A DNA stretch of 64,000 nt from assembly GCA_016705245.1 (NCBI GenBank), contig JADIYM010000023.1:24441-88440 (forward strand), read 5' to 3'. The notes beneath the pieces are model-generated. The model saw only the letters and a list, made by a program, of their open reading frames with translations, had not been told where the DNA came from and searched no databases. This DNA comes from Blastocatellia bacterium. Lineage in GTDB: Bacteria > Acidobacteriota > Blastocatellia > UBA7656 > JADIYM01. Of the stretch, positions 1 through 9,248 are shown piece by piece. Within the stretch, counting starts at the first letter, position 1. Each line of letters starts with the position of its first letter. A program made the translations under genes and the position numbers.

Positions 1-1
1 T

Positions 2-973
2 CTTTGCCACGGCTTCTTCGGAGGCTTCGTAGGCACCGCGTACGACCTGAGCACGATCGCGATCCTCTGGTTCGCGGGGGCGTCGGCTATGGCCGGGCTC
101 CTCAACCTCGTACCGAGGTATCTGCCGCGCTACGGCATGGCGCCGGAATGGGCCCGCGCGGTACGGCCGCTCGTCTTCGTTTTCACGTTTGTGAACCTCG
201 TCGTGACGTTCGGATTCGATGCGAACGTCGAAGCGCAGGGAGGCGCCTACGCGACCGGAGTCCTCGGCCTGATGACGTCCGCGTCGGTCGCCGTCACGCT
301 ATCGGTCTGGAAGAGAGGCGGCTGGCAGCGAATCGCCTTCCTGCTCATCACGATCGTCTTCGTTTTCACCACTCTCGACAACATCCACGGTCGTCCGGAC
401 GGACTGAAGATCGCCTCGATCTTCGTCGTCGCCATGGTAATCACGTCGTTCATTTCGCGCGTTGTGCGTTCGACGGAGCTTCGGATCACGAAGGTGATCC
501 TCGACGACGCGGCGAGGAAATTCATCGAGGACACCGGATCCGGAACGGTTCGCATCATCACGAACAGGCCCGATCGAGGCATCGAGGCCGAGTATCGGCG
601 GAAGGAGCGTGACGCGCGACAGGACCACCATATCCCTCGCGGCGAGCCGATCATCATCCTCGAGGTGAGGGCCGGAGATGCGTCCGAGTTCACGGACGAG
701 CTCGAAGTGAGCGGGGTCAGAGTGGGCCCCTACCGAATCCTGCGGTGCGAGAGTCCGGCGATTCCCAACGCCATCGCCGCATTGCTGATGCACATCCGTG
801 ACACAACCGGGAAACTCCCGCACGTGTATTTCGGATGGACCGAGGGGAACCCGATCGCGTACGTGCTCAAGTTCATTGCCTTCGGGGAAGGCGACACGGC
901 TCCAGTGACGCGCGAAGTGCTGCGGCAGGCCATCGACGAGCCCGAACTCCGGCCGCGAGTCCATGTCGGGTGA
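2..973 (+). CDS. APC-superfamily amino acid permease-like protein, C-terminal part (5' truncated)
   Basis: The reading frame is open from the first bases of the window, so the gene starts upstream and only the last 323 residues are seen. The visible N-terminal stretch (HGFFGGFVGTAYDL, then FAGASAMAGLLNLVPRYLPR) resembles the late transmembrane region of large APC-type permeases. Several hydrophobic segments follow (about residues 55-80, 90-105 and 120-150). After them comes a soluble tail of about 170 residues of mixed alpha/beta character, which probably faces the cytoplasm. By family it would move amino acids or other small solutes across the inner membrane; the substrate cannot be told. 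Confidence is good that it is coding and moderate for the family. Confidence 0.7.
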   Translation, partial: LCHGFFGGFVGTAYDLSTIAILWFAGASAMAGLLNLVPRYLPRYGMAPEWARAVRPLVFVFTFVNLVVTFGFDANVEAQGGAYATGVLGLMTSASVAVTLSVWKRGGWQRIAFLLITIVFVFTTLDNIHGRPDGLKIASIFVVAMVITSFISRVVRSTELRITKVILDDAARKFIEDTGSGTVRIITNRPDRGIEAEYRRKERDARQDHHIPRGEPIIILEVRAGDASEFTDELEVSGVRVGPYRILRCESPAIPNAIAALLMHIRDTTGKLPHVYFGWTEGNPIAYVLKFIAFGEGDTAPVTREVLRQAIDEPELRPRVHVG

Positions 974-1084
974 TCGTGCCTAGGACTGACTGCGTGACGT
1001 GGAGCAGGATTTTCCCCTTTCCGGCGAGCCACCGGCTGTACCTTATCGCGCAGTAACTCCAATTTTTCGAACAACCTGCGAACC

Positions 1085-1804
1085 ATGGAGCAATCGGGTC
1101 GAGACTTCCTCATCGTCGAACTTCATCCGATCGAGCTGCTTCGGGAGGGCTGGCAGCTCGTGCGCGAGCAGTACTGGCTGATGCTCGGTGTGACCGTGGC
1201 AGGTCTCATCGTCGGCAGCCTCGCGCCGCTCGGGCTTTTCATGGGTCCGATGGTGTGTGGAATCTATACGGGGCTGTTCGCGCGTATGCGAGGTGAACGC
1301 GCTACGTTTGCGGGTCTCTTCAGGGGATTCGAGTTCTTTGTACCGAGTTTCATCGCGACGCTGATCCAGATCGTGCCGATCATGGCCATGGCGATTCCCG
1401 TGAACCTGATCCTGATGCTGCTGTCAATGAAGCGGATCCTGTTCTGGCTTGGACGGCCGTACAGCGATCTGGCTGCGATGCTCGGCGTGTGGGAGATGAC
1501 GGCGATCGTCGTCGTAACGACCGTGATCATCTTCCTTCTGAGCGTTTTTTTCGGGACTTTCTTCATGTTCGGGTATCCGCTGATCGTCGACCGGCGCATG
1601 GGTGGCTGGGAGGCGGTCAAGTTGAGCGCGCGGGCGTCACGCGCGAACTTTGGCGGTGCCGCGCGACTCATGGCCACGACGACGGTTCTCAGCATCGTGG
1701 CCTCGCTTTTCTGCTATATCGGCGGTTTCATGGTCACGCCGATCACGCTCGCCGCGTGGGCGATCGCATATCGGCGGGTATTTCCCGCAGTTTCAGCTCC
1801 GTAG
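1085..1804 (+). CDS. Multi-spanning membrane protein of unknown function
   Basis: A 239-residue integral membrane protein. After an amphipathic start containing ELHPIELLREGWQLVREQYW come hydrophobic stretches at about residues 36-62, 92-115, 140-168 and 198-228, giving four to six membrane segments. The N-terminal pattern and the glycine-rich first helix pair resemble small DUF-type membrane proteins that shape or organise membranes, but no specific family is recognised. The start was chosen as the first ATG giving the whole first helix. It follows the permease gene by 111 bp on the same strand; a weak -10-like TACCTT lies at about 1036, so it may have its own promoter. No function is assigned. 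Confidence 0.75.
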   Translation: MEQSGRDFLIVELHPIELLREGWQLVREQYWLMLGVTVAGLIVGSLAPLGLFMGPMVCGIYTGLFARMRGERATFAGLFRGFEFFVPSFIATLIQIVPIMAMAIPVNLILMLLSMKRILFWLGRPYSDLAAMLGVWEMTAIVVVTTVIIFLLSVFFGTFFMFGYPLIVDRRMGGWEAVKLSARASRANFGGAARLMATTTVLSIVASLFCYIGGFMVTPITLAAWAIAYRRVFPAVSAP

Positions 1805-2159
1805 TCGACCTCGTAGCTATTGATCCGTTCATTTACGGGTCACATGTTTGTTGAAGACGCTTGCAACGCATGCCTCACGCATCAGTACCGGGCGCGGTAG
1901 CGCTCGGGTCGATCACGAGAGCGTGTGATGACAAAAGGCGCGGGCTATGGGCGAGGCTGCCCCGAGCGCTACCGCGCCCGGTACTGATGCGTGGACCGAC
2001 CGTCCTTGAGTGGTGTCACTACAAACCCGTGATCGTCTGTGTAAATCGCGAGCCAACCCAAATTCGGTTACATTCCTCTAAAGGCCGCGACATCCCCGGC
2101 CGAAATGTGTCCATAGGACTGTCCCGAATCAACTTTCATACCATTTGAGGAGACCCCAC
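1805..2159. other. Intergenic region holding an inverted repeat pair
   Basis: About 355 bp without a convincing gene. It contains two inverted copies of the dispersed 31-nt repeat (1878-1908 and 1961-1991) and, at its right edge, the Shine-Dalgarno sequence GAGGAG (2147-2152) of the next gene. The remaining sequence shows no strong promoter or RNA fold. Confidence 0.6.
1878..1991. repeat. Inverted pair of the 31-nt dispersed repeat
   Basis: The arms 1878-1908 and 1961-1991 are perfect 31-nt reverse complements separated by 52 nt. The core reads CAGTACCGGGCGCGGTAGCG. The same 31-mer occurs unchanged at 9128-9158 and with one or a few substitutions at 13459, 14077, 14151 and 53094, always between genes. 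The pair can fold into a long hairpin and may act as a transcription stop or as a REP/BIME-like element. Confidence 0.85.
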
Positions 2160-5100
2160 ATGTCGAAGCAGGCTCGCGAAATGCGACTGACGAAGCGCTC
2201 GATCCCGATTCTTGCCATTGTCTGCGTGATGGCAGCTGCCGCGCCATTTGCCGGCAGGTCGCTCGGGAGCGCGTTCCTGACGGCGACCCTGGGCTCCTCC
2301 CCTGCCAGTTTCACTTCGGTCGCGTGGCGCGACGTGGCTGGAAACCAGGTCATTCAGGCAGCGGATCGCGGAACCACATGGGTCCGATTCGACGACGGCG
2401 TCGAGATCGAGCCGGCAGCGAGCGCAAAGTCGTCCGCGCAACCTTTCGCGTTGGTGAAGGCCGACTTCGACAACGACGGGATGCCGGACCTGGCAGTCTC
2501 ATCCGCTGGCGAGTCGACGGGCACGCTCCGTATCTTCCGCGGTAACCTAGGCTCCGTTTATCCGAATGCGCCCGAGGCGCGAGAGGCCGTTGCGTCCGGG
2601 ATGCCAGTCGGGGCGCCGTTCCTCCTGCCCGCCATCGACGTCTCCACGCCCGTTACTCCTGAATTCATGGTTGCCGGGGACTTCGACGGTGACGGCAATG
2701 CCGATCTCGCCGTTGCGAAGAATGGCGACGACGTGTTGTACGTCCTTCCCGGCGTCGGGAACGGTACCTTCGGAGAGGCACGGTCCGTCGCCGTAACGGG
2801 AACGGTCACGACGGTCGCATCGGGAGACGTGAATCGCCCCGACGGGCGACCCGAGCTTCTCGTCGGTGTAACAAATGGCCGCTCGTCGCAGATTCTCGTC
2901 GTGTCCTGTGTGACGGTGGCCGACGGGGCTGTGCCTGTAGGCATCGACGTGCCTGGAACAGTGATTGACATCGCGGTCGGCGACGTGACCGGAATGCGGT
3001 TCGCCGACATCGTCGCGTCGACGACTGCCGGAGTTGTGCTGGTTCCCGGACGGGACTCGTCGCGTGAGACCCCGCGCCTGGAATTCGAGTTGGTCGTGAG
3101 TCGCCCGGATGTCCGTTCGATCGCGCTCGGAGACTTCAGCGGTGGACTGCGTCTCGACGTCGCGCTTCTCGGCGACAACGGCAGGATCGACCTGCTCGTC
3201 GGTCCGGACCCGGTCGAAGGTACGGCCAAGTCTTCAGAGCCGCCCGCGAACGTGGAGGGATTTGCGTCGACTGCCGCCGGCGCCGAGCGAATCGTCGCCG
3301 CCAACGTGTCGTCCCGTACCGGGATGGACCTTGTGGCCCTCGACCGTGCCGGGAACTCGCTCGCGGTCCTCGAGGGCGGCTACGCTGCGAAGGGTGGGGA
3401 CGCGGCTCAGGCCACTTATGACGTTGCGGGCACGCCCGTTGCGGCAATCCCGATGCGCCTGAATCCGGATGCGATCGACGACCTCGTCATCGTGACCGCT
3501 GAATCCGCAGTGCCGGTCGTGATGAGTTCGGCGAAGCTCCGCGCGGCGTTCACGGTCGTCAACACGAACGACTCAGGGGCGGGCAGCCTGCGCGATGCGA
3601 TCACTCAGGCGAACATGCTGGCCGGAGCGGACACCATAGACTTCAACATTCCGGGCGTCGGTCCTCATACCATTTCCACGTTGTCGGCGCTGCCAGTGAT
3701 CAGCGAGACGCTCGACATCGACGGTGCCACGGAACCGGACTTCGCCGGAACGCCGGTCGTGGTCATCAATGGATCGGGCGCCGGTACAGTCCACGGAATC
3801 GATACGCTCAGTACCTCTGGCGTGAAGATCCGCGGCCTCGTCATCAGGAATTTCGGCGGCGGGGCAGGAATCCTCGTGAACGCGTCGACGTCCGCGGTGA
3901 TCGAAGGGTGCTACATCGGCACCACCGTCACCGGCACCGTCGCGGCCGCCAATCTCGGCGGCATCTCGGTGTCGAATGCCGGCATGACGACCATCGGTGG
4001 CACGACTGCATCCGCTCGCAACGTCATATCGGGCAATTCGAACAATGGCATTGCGATCTTTTTCTCGGGCAACGACCTCATCCAGGGCAATTACATCGGC
4101 GTAACCGCGGCAGGAAACGCGCCGCTCGGCAACGGATTCAACGGCGTCGAAATCAACGATTCCACATTGACGTTTGTTGGAAACGGCGTTGCCGGCGCCA
4201 CCAACGTGATCTCGGCGAACACGGCTGGAGGCGGTCTGTCGAACGGCGTCTACGTGCACGGCGGGATGTCGGGCATGAACGCGGTGCAGGGCAACATCAT
4301 CGGCCTCGCCTCCAACGGAACGACCGTGCTCGGCAACGGTGCCAACGGCGTACTCGACGACGCGTCGACGACCCTTGTCGGCGGTCCGACGAGCCAGACC
4401 CGGAACATCATCTCCGGAAACCTCGAAAGCGGCATCCGCGTCGAGTCGCAGGCATTCAATGCCACGATCTGGGGCAACTACATCGGCCTCGACGTAAACG
4501 GATCGCTCGATCGCGGCAATGGCAACGATGGCGTCTGGGTCGCCGGCGGCGGACTGGCGACTGTCGGCGGATTCATGCCGAGTGACGGGAACGTTATCTC
4601 GGGCAACCAGTTCTCCGGGGTGCAGGTCTCCGGCGGTTTCAGCCAACTCGTTGCCGGAAACAAGATCGGTGTCGACGCGTCGGCAATGGCCGCCGTGCCG
4701 AACTCGCTCGACGGCGTCCGCGCTTCGGGCGGCGCCGGCATCGGGGTCATCCTCAACAAGATCGCCGGTAATACCGGAAACGGCATCGGGGCCACTGGCG
4801 GCTTCGAGTACGATTTCAGCGAGAACGACATCACGCAGAATGGCGGCCGCGGCATCGACCTCGGCAACGACGGCGTGACGATGAATGATCCGCTCGACGG
4901 CGATTCCGGCCCTGGCGACTTCCAGAACTTCCCGGTCATCGTGTCGGCGGTCACCGACATGGGCGTCACGACGGTTTCGGGGACTCTCAACTCTGAGTCT
5001 CTGCAGAACTACCGGCTCAACTTCTACATCAATTCGACATGTGACGGGTCGGGATTCGGTGAAGGACGGACGTTCGCGGGCAGTGTCGACATCTCGACCG

Positions 5101-7895
5101 ACATGCTGGGCGACGCGCCGTTCATGACGAATCTACTCGTCCCGGCGATGAGCGGAGAGCTGATCACGGCGACGGCGAGCCTGCTCGGATCGCCGGCGCG
5201 CACCGGAAAGTTGTCGGCACCGCAGCTTCCGCCCATGTTCCCGCTCACGACGTCCGAATTCTCTGCGTGCTTCGCGGCGACTTCACTTGATGCCGACGTC
5301 TCCGTGAGCATCGCGGACGCGCCCGACCCGATTCCGGCCGGCGGAGACATTACCTACACGCTGACGGTGAACAACGCCGGGCCGCTCACGGCCGACAACA
5401 CCGTCGTCGACATTGCGACGCCGCCGAACACCACCTTCCAGTCCGCCTCGGCGCCGATGGGCTGGTCGGTCATGTCGCCTCCGGTCGACAGTACCGGGAA
5501 CGTCACGTTCTCGAACGCGATGTTCGCGACCGGCGGACCCGTCCAACTGACCGTCGTCGTACGCGTCAACAACTTCACGTCGGGCGGGACGATCATCACC
5601 GCGATGCCGTCCATAAGCTCGGACCTCAACGATCCGATGCCGGCCAACAACAGCGCTTCAACGACCACGACCGTGCAGGAGCTTGCGGACTTGACCGTCT
5701 TCAAGTTCGCAAACGTCTCGTCGGCCATGCCCGGAACCGACATCATCTACACGGTCGAGGTTTCGGGCAACGGCCCCGATGATTCCCAGAACGTGACGCT
5801 GACCGACGTCATCCCGACGAACACGACGTTCCAGAGCATCGTCTCGCCTGGAGGCTGGACGGTGATGACGCCGCCGGTCAACGGAACCGGAACGATCACG
5901 GCCACGCGGCCGACGGTCGGCTTCAAGACGTTCCACCAGTTCACTATCACCGTCCGCGTGAACAACGGAGTCTCAGGCGGGACGATCATCACGAACACGG
6001 CTACGATGACATCGTCGACGCCTGATCCTGACAATACGGACAACTCTGACTCGGTCGACGTCACCGTCGATGCGCCGCCGGCTCAGGCCGACCTCTCGGT
6101 CTCGCGCGTCGCGTCGCCGGATCCGGCCGTTCGCGGACAGAACGTGACGTACACGATCACCGTGTCGAACAACGGTCCCGATACCGCGACGGCGCTGAGC
6201 CTGTTCGAAACGCTTCCAAACGACACGACGCTTGTTTCGGTCAACCTGCCTGCCGGATGGACTGAAGGCGGCAAGGGCCAGGGCAGGGGCGGCGGATTCC
6301 CGCTCGAATACATCACGAGCAGCATGGCACCGAACACGGCGGCGATCTTCACCGTCGTTGTGAGCGTCAGCCTGCTTACACCTGACGGGACGTTCCTCGA
6401 AGGCCAGTCCGAGATCGTTTCGTTCGGCACGCCCGACCCGAATCCGTCGAACAACATCGCGTCAACTTCGACGGAAGTCGGCCCGCCGCCACAGACCGAT
6501 CTCGAGCTCGACAAGACTGCGACCCCGTCCACGGTCACTCCGGGTTCCGCGATCACCTACAACCTCGTCGCAACGAACATCGGAACCGAGAACGCCACTG
6601 ACCTCACGATCAACGATGCAACCCCGGCGGGGACTACGTTCGTTTCCGCCTCCCCGAGCGCAGGCGGCAACCTCACAGTACCCAGCGCGAACGGCACCGG
6701 CTCGATACTTTGCGTCTGGCCCGGCGTCACCGCGCCTGGTGAAAGCCGCACGCTGACCGTCATCGTCAACGTCAGTGCGGCCGCCGAGGACGGCGCCACT
6801 ATCGTCAACTCCGCATCCACGGCCAGTCTGGCCTTCGAGTCGGACTTCTCCAACAACAACGACTCGGTCTCGGTGGCGGTCTCGGCCAATGAGAACATTC
6901 CGCAGGCGGACGTCGAGATCTCGACCTCGACGATTCCCGAGACGATCGACACCGGCGAGCAGCTCGTCTACACGATCACGGTTCGTAACAACGGTCCCGA
7001 CACGGCAGAAGACGTTCTTCTCCGGACGTCTTCCCCGCTTGGCACGCGTTTCGTTTCGTTGACGACGACGCAGGGTACCGTGACCGCACCGCCAGCGGGC
7101 GGAGTCGGAATTGCTGAGGTGGCGATAGGTGACATCGAGGCCGACAACACCGTGACGGTCGTTTTGACCGTCAACGTCATCGGCGAAGGCGGCGACACCG
7201 TCAGCGTCGATGTGGTGATCGAGAGCTCCACGAACGACCCGGTCGCCGGAAACAACTCCGTCGCGGGTTCGACCGGGGTGCTGGCCGGCAACGACGTTCT
7301 GCTCACGTGGGATCCGCCGCTGCCGACGGTCGGTGACGAACGCAATCCCCCGCTGCATCTGCAGTCGCAGACCGTGACTACGAAGTCGATTGCGGCAGCT
7401 CTGGCGGCCAAGGTTGCGGGCCCGCGGAACACGCTGGTCGGGTACAACATCTACCGTTCGAATATGCCGAACACGACGCCCATCCCATCGAACTTCTTCA
7501 CGTCGGTCGGACCCGGCACGACGACCGTCGTCGCGCCAACCGCACCTGGTGGGTCGTTCTTCGTGGTCACGGCCCAGTATCCGAACGGCGAGTCGGGAGA
7601 AACGAACGCCGCTTCGGGCGGCATCCCCGAGCCCGATATCGCGTCGTTCCAGATCAAGGGCGGCAAGGTGGTCATCAACGGTACGGGGTTCACCGACAGC
7701 GTGACCGTGTTCATCGACGGCATCCCGTTCAACAAGGCGGCCAAGGTGAAGAAGGAGAACACGCGAGTTCAGCAGAAGGGCAGGCTGCTGACTGGACAGT
7801 CGGTCACCGAATACCTGAACCAGCAGGGCGGGGTCGTCCTCGTGAGCGTGCTGAACTCCGACACCGGGATCGGGACGTTCCTGTACCGGCGGTGA
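2160..7895 (+). CDS. Giant exported protein with FG-GAP, parallel beta-helix and DUF11 repeats
   Basis: A 1911-residue protein, probably surface-exposed or secreted. The ATG at 2160 is preceded by GAGGAG with 7-nt spacing; an upstream in-frame TTG lacks this support. Order of parts: basic N-terminus and signal-type helix (about residues 12-35); FG-GAP-like calcium-binding repeats with DFDNDGMPDL and DFDGDGNADL (about 100-400); a right-handed beta-helix region with NVISGN and GNYIG repeats (about 460-950), opened by the VVNTNDSGAGSLRDAI motif; five DUF11 Ig-like repeats with YT(I/L)TV-N-NGP signatures (about 1040-1690); a fibronectin-like segment ending in YNIYRSN (about 1705-1815); and an IPT-like end. 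Similar multidomain proteins act in adhesion or as cell-surface stalks. No LPXTG, PEP-CTERM or type IX sorting signal is evident at the C-terminus, so the anchoring route is unclear. Confidence 0.9.
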   Translation: MSKQAREMRLTKRSIPILAIVCVMAAAAPFAGRSLGSAFLTATLGSSPASFTSVAWRDVAGNQVIQAADRGTTWVRFDDGVEIEPAASAKSSAQPFALVKADFDNDGMPDLAVSSAGESTGTLRIFRGNLGSVYPNAPEAREAVASGMPVGAPFLLPAIDVSTPVTPEFMVAGDFDGDGNADLAVAKNGDDVLYVLPGVGNGTFGEARSVAVTGTVTTVASGDVNRPDGRPELLVGVTNGRSSQILVVSCVTVADGAVPVGIDVPGTVIDIAVGDVTGMRFADIVASTTAGVVLVPGRDSSRETPRLEFELVVSRPDVRSIALGDFSGGLRLDVALLGDNGRIDLLVGPDPVEGTAKSSEPPANVEGFASTAAGAERIVAANVSSRTGMDLVALDRAGNSLAVLEGGYAAKGGDAAQATYDVAGTPVAAIPMRLNPDAIDDLVIVTAESAVPVVMSSAKLRAAFTVVNTNDSGAGSLRDAITQANMLAGADTIDFNIPGVGPHTISTLSALPVISETLDIDGATEPDFAGTPVVVINGSGAGTVHGIDTLSTSGVKIRGLVIRNFGGGAGILVNASTSAVIEGCYIGTTVTGTVAAANLGGISVSNAGMTTIGGTTASARNVISGNSNNGIAIFFSGNDLIQGNYIGVTAAGNAPLGNGFNGVEINDSTLTFVGNGVAGATNVISANTAGGGLSNGVYVHGGMSGMNAVQGNIIGLASNGTTVLGNGANGVLDDASTTLVGGPTSQTRNIISGNLESGIRVESQAFNATIWGNYIGLDVNGSLDRGNGNDGVWVAGGGLATVGGFMPSDGNVISGNQFSGVQVSGGFSQLVAGNKIGVDASAMAAVPNSLDGVRASGGAGIGVILNKIAGNTGNGIGATGGFEYDFSENDITQNGGRGIDLGNDGVTMNDPLDGDSGPGDFQNFPVIVSAVTDMGVTTVSGTLNSESLQNYRLNFYINSTCDGSGFGEGRTFAGSVDISTDMLGDAPFMTNLLVPAMSGELITATASLLGSPARTGKLSAPQLPPMFPLTTSEFSACFAATSLDADVSVSIADAPDPIPAGGDITYTLTVNNAGPLTADNTVVDIATPPNTTFQSASAPMGWSVMSPPVDSTGNVTFSNAMFATGGPVQLTVVVRVNNFTSGGTIITAMPSISSDLNDPMPANNSASTTTTVQELADLTVFKFANVSSAMPGTDIIYTVEVSGNGPDDSQNVTLTDVIPTNTTFQSIVSPGGWTVMTPPVNGTGTITATRPTVGFKTFHQFTITVRVNNGVSGGTIITNTATMTSSTPDPDNTDNSDSVDVTVDAPPAQADLSVSRVASPDPAVRGQNVTYTITVSNNGPDTATALSLFETLPNDTTLVSVNLPAGWTEGGKGQGRGGGFPLEYITSSMAPNTAAIFTVVVSVSLLTPDGTFLEGQSEIVSFGTPDPNPSNNIASTSTEVGPPPQTDLELDKTATPSTVTPGSAITYNLVATNIGTENATDLTINDATPAGTTFVSASPSAGGNLTVPSANGTGSILCVWPGVTAPGESRTLTVIVNVSAAAEDGATIVNSASTASLAFESDFSNNNDSVSVAVSANENIPQADVEISTSTIPETIDTGEQLVYTITVRNNGPDTAEDVLLRTSSPLGTRFVSLTTTQGTVTAPPAGGVGIAEVAIGDIEADNTVTVVLTVNVIGEGGDTVSVDVVIESSTNDPVAGNNSVAGSTGVLAGNDVLLTWDPPLPTVGDERNPPLHLQSQTVTTKSIAAALAAKVAGPRNTLVGYNIYRSNMPNTTPIPSNFFTSVGPGTTTVVAPTAPGGSFFVVTAQYPNGESGETNAASGGIPEPDIASFQIKGGKVVINGTGFTDSVTVFIDGIPFNKAAKVKKENTRVQQKGRLLTGQSVTEYLNQQGGVVLVSVLNSDTGIGTFLYRR

Positions 7896-7913
7896 TGGAT
7901 TCGTAGTCCCCAC

Positions 7914-7985
7914 CTTGGCGCCTTTGCGCCTCTGCGTGAACCTCTCTCTCGCAGAAGAGGTTCACGCAAAGGCGCAAAGGCGCCG
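7914..7985. terminator. Long palindrome between convergent genes, likely bidirectional terminator
   Basis: Imperfect inverted repeat with arms of about 30 nt (near 7915-7946 and 7955-7985; left arm starts TTGGCGCCTTTGCGCC). It lies between the convergent ends of the giant DUF11 gene and the minus-strand gene at 8007. There is no T-run. A close relative with the same TTGGCGCCTTTGCGCC core is at 40486-40539, so this is a repeat family as well as a possible terminator. Confidence 0.65.
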
Positions 7986-8006
7986 AGTACGACGGAGCGA
8001 ACGCTT

Positions 8007-8528
8007 CTACCGATCGCAGTTCGCCAGCGCATCGGCCGCATACTCCGCCAGCCTTCCACCGTTGTAGAGCTCGACGATCGCATCCGCCTCCGGAATCGAT
8101 ACCCGAAGGTCGTTACGCTGCATCGACTCGTAGGCCCGGACTACCCCCTCGAGCCCCGCGACGGCCGTCTCGACATCCGAACCGGTGGCCGTCGGGTGAT
8201 CCGCGAGATACCGCGCGGCGGCAATCTGCATCTGCGCCCTCAGCTCGATGGCCCCGAGCTTACGCGACTGCATGAGCTCGCCGAGGAGCGCCCGGCACGC
8301 AACGAGCTTCAGATCGCCGGCCCCGTCAATCACCTGCAGCGCGCGGGACCGTCGCTTCCTCGACGACTTCGCCAACGGGTCGACTTCGATTGCGTTGGCG
8401 AGCTTGACGATCTCCTTGCGCGCTTTTTCGGGAGCCGGCAGTGCCTGGCGGCCGCCGGCCGACGTGCTTCCAAGGAGCACAAGTGACGCCGCTGCCAGCG
8501 ACAGAGACTTTGGAGTCTTGCCGATCAC
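8007..8528 (-). CDS. Small exported protein of unknown function
   Basis: A 173-residue protein with a signal-like N-terminus (KTPKSLSLAAASLVLLGSTS) and a helical, charged remainder. A GTG at 8528 is chosen because GGAGGAT stands 7-8 nt before it and it gives a compact signal peptide; the ATG at 8543 lies inside that ribosome-binding site. The body (about residues 25-170) contains basic stretches (SSRKRRSRA) and leucine/alanine-rich helices without recognisable catalytic motifs. It lies 42 bp after yraN on the same strand and could be cotranscribed with it. No family is recognised. Confidence 0.6.
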   Translation of the reverse strand: MIGKTPKSLSLAAASLVLLGSTSAGGRQALPAPEKARKEIVKLANAIEVDPLAKSSRKRRSRALQVIDGAGDLKLVACRALLGELMQSRKLGAIELRAQMQIAAARYLADHPTATGSDVETAVAGLEGVVRAYESMQRNDLRVSIPEADAIVELYNGGRLAEYAADALANCDR

Positions 8529-8570
8529 GTATCCATCCTCCATTTCAGTCGCGCATAGTGCGCAATGGTC

Positions 8571-9020
8571 TCAGCGTAGCAGAGGATCCGCGAATCCTCC
8601 GCGCAGCAGTCTGACGCGCGGAGTCCCCTCTCGAGGTGCCAGTACCGTCACAACGTCGAACCGATAGGGATCTGACGCCACCCCGAACCAGCGTCGATAT
8701 CGTCGAGCGGAGCGCGCCAGAAGCCTCCGCTTTCGGGCATCGACGGAACGCTCGGTGGCAAACATTCCGTCGCGACGTCGCGTCTTGACCTCGATGAACA
8801 CGAGCGTCTCGCCCTCATACGCCACAATGTCGATTTCGCCGATCACGGCGCGGCCCGATGGTGAATGACCGATCGGTACGCGAACGTTTTTCGCCGCCAC
8901 GCGGAAACCGAGCGCCCGGAGGTGACGCACGGCCAGACGCTCGCCGAGGTCGCCAAGTCGTTGTCTCGGCGTTCGGCCTCGCCGCAACCACCTCGTGAAG
9001 TTCGAAGACACGATGTTCAT
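8571..9020 (-). CDS. yraN: YraN/UPF0102 family nuclease-fold protein
   Basis: A 149-residue protein of the YraN family, which has a restriction-endonuclease-like fold. Visible signatures are RQRLGDLGERLAVRHLR near the N-terminus, GEIDIVAYEGETLVFIEVKTR in the middle (the D and ExK of the PD-(D/E)xK core) and RRLLARSARRY with FDVVTV at the C-terminus. Length is close to the usual 115-140 residues. ATG 9020 is preferred over one 23 codons upstream because GGGA stands just before it and the upstream part looks non-coding. The exact role is not settled; family members are linked to DNA processing. It is divergent from der. Confidence 0.88.
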   Translation of the reverse strand: MNIVSSNFTRWLRRGRTPRQRLGDLGERLAVRHLRALGFRVAAKNVRVPIGHSPSGRAVIGEIDIVAYEGETLVFIEVKTRRRDGMFATERSVDARKRRLLARSARRYRRWFGVASDPYRFDVVTVLAPREGTPRVRLLRGGFADPLLR

Positions 9021-9127
9021 TCGTTCCCATGATCGAGTTGAAGCCACTCTCGGTTGACTGGTTCTCGCCGGGTTTGCAGAGACGATCATAGGCTTGTCAT
9101 GAATTTGTCTTAGTGACGCGCGCTCAA

Positions 9128-9158
9128 CGCATCAGTACCGGGCGCGGTAGCGCTCGGG
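9128..9158 (+). repeat. Single copy of the 31-nt dispersed repeat
   Basis: Identical over 31 nt to the arm at 1878-1908. It is in the gap between the divergent yraN and der genes, about 75 bp upstream of the der promoter, with no inverted partner nearby. Confidence 0.85.
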
Positions 9159-9231
9159 TCTGACAAGTCCATAACCGTCTCGGTAGGTAGTAGCGCCCGG
9201 GTTCCCCGGCCCCAAGCCTCCCGAACCCCTG

Positions 9232-9240
9232 TGGTACACT
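9232..9240 (+). promoter_or_regulatory. Extended -10 promoter of der, probably leaderless
   Basis: TGGTACACT matches an extended -10 (TG-n-TACACT). The der ATG follows only 8 nt later, about where transcription should start, so the mRNA probably has no leader. No good -35 is seen, as expected for an extended -10. This also argues against the GTG at 9231 as start codon. Confidence 0.5.
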
Positions 9241-9248
9241 GCCCGCTT

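Noticed and set aside
2145..2159. TTG start for the giant DUF11 protein
   Set aside because: ATG 2160 has GAGGAG with good spacing, and the TTG lies over that ribosome-binding site.
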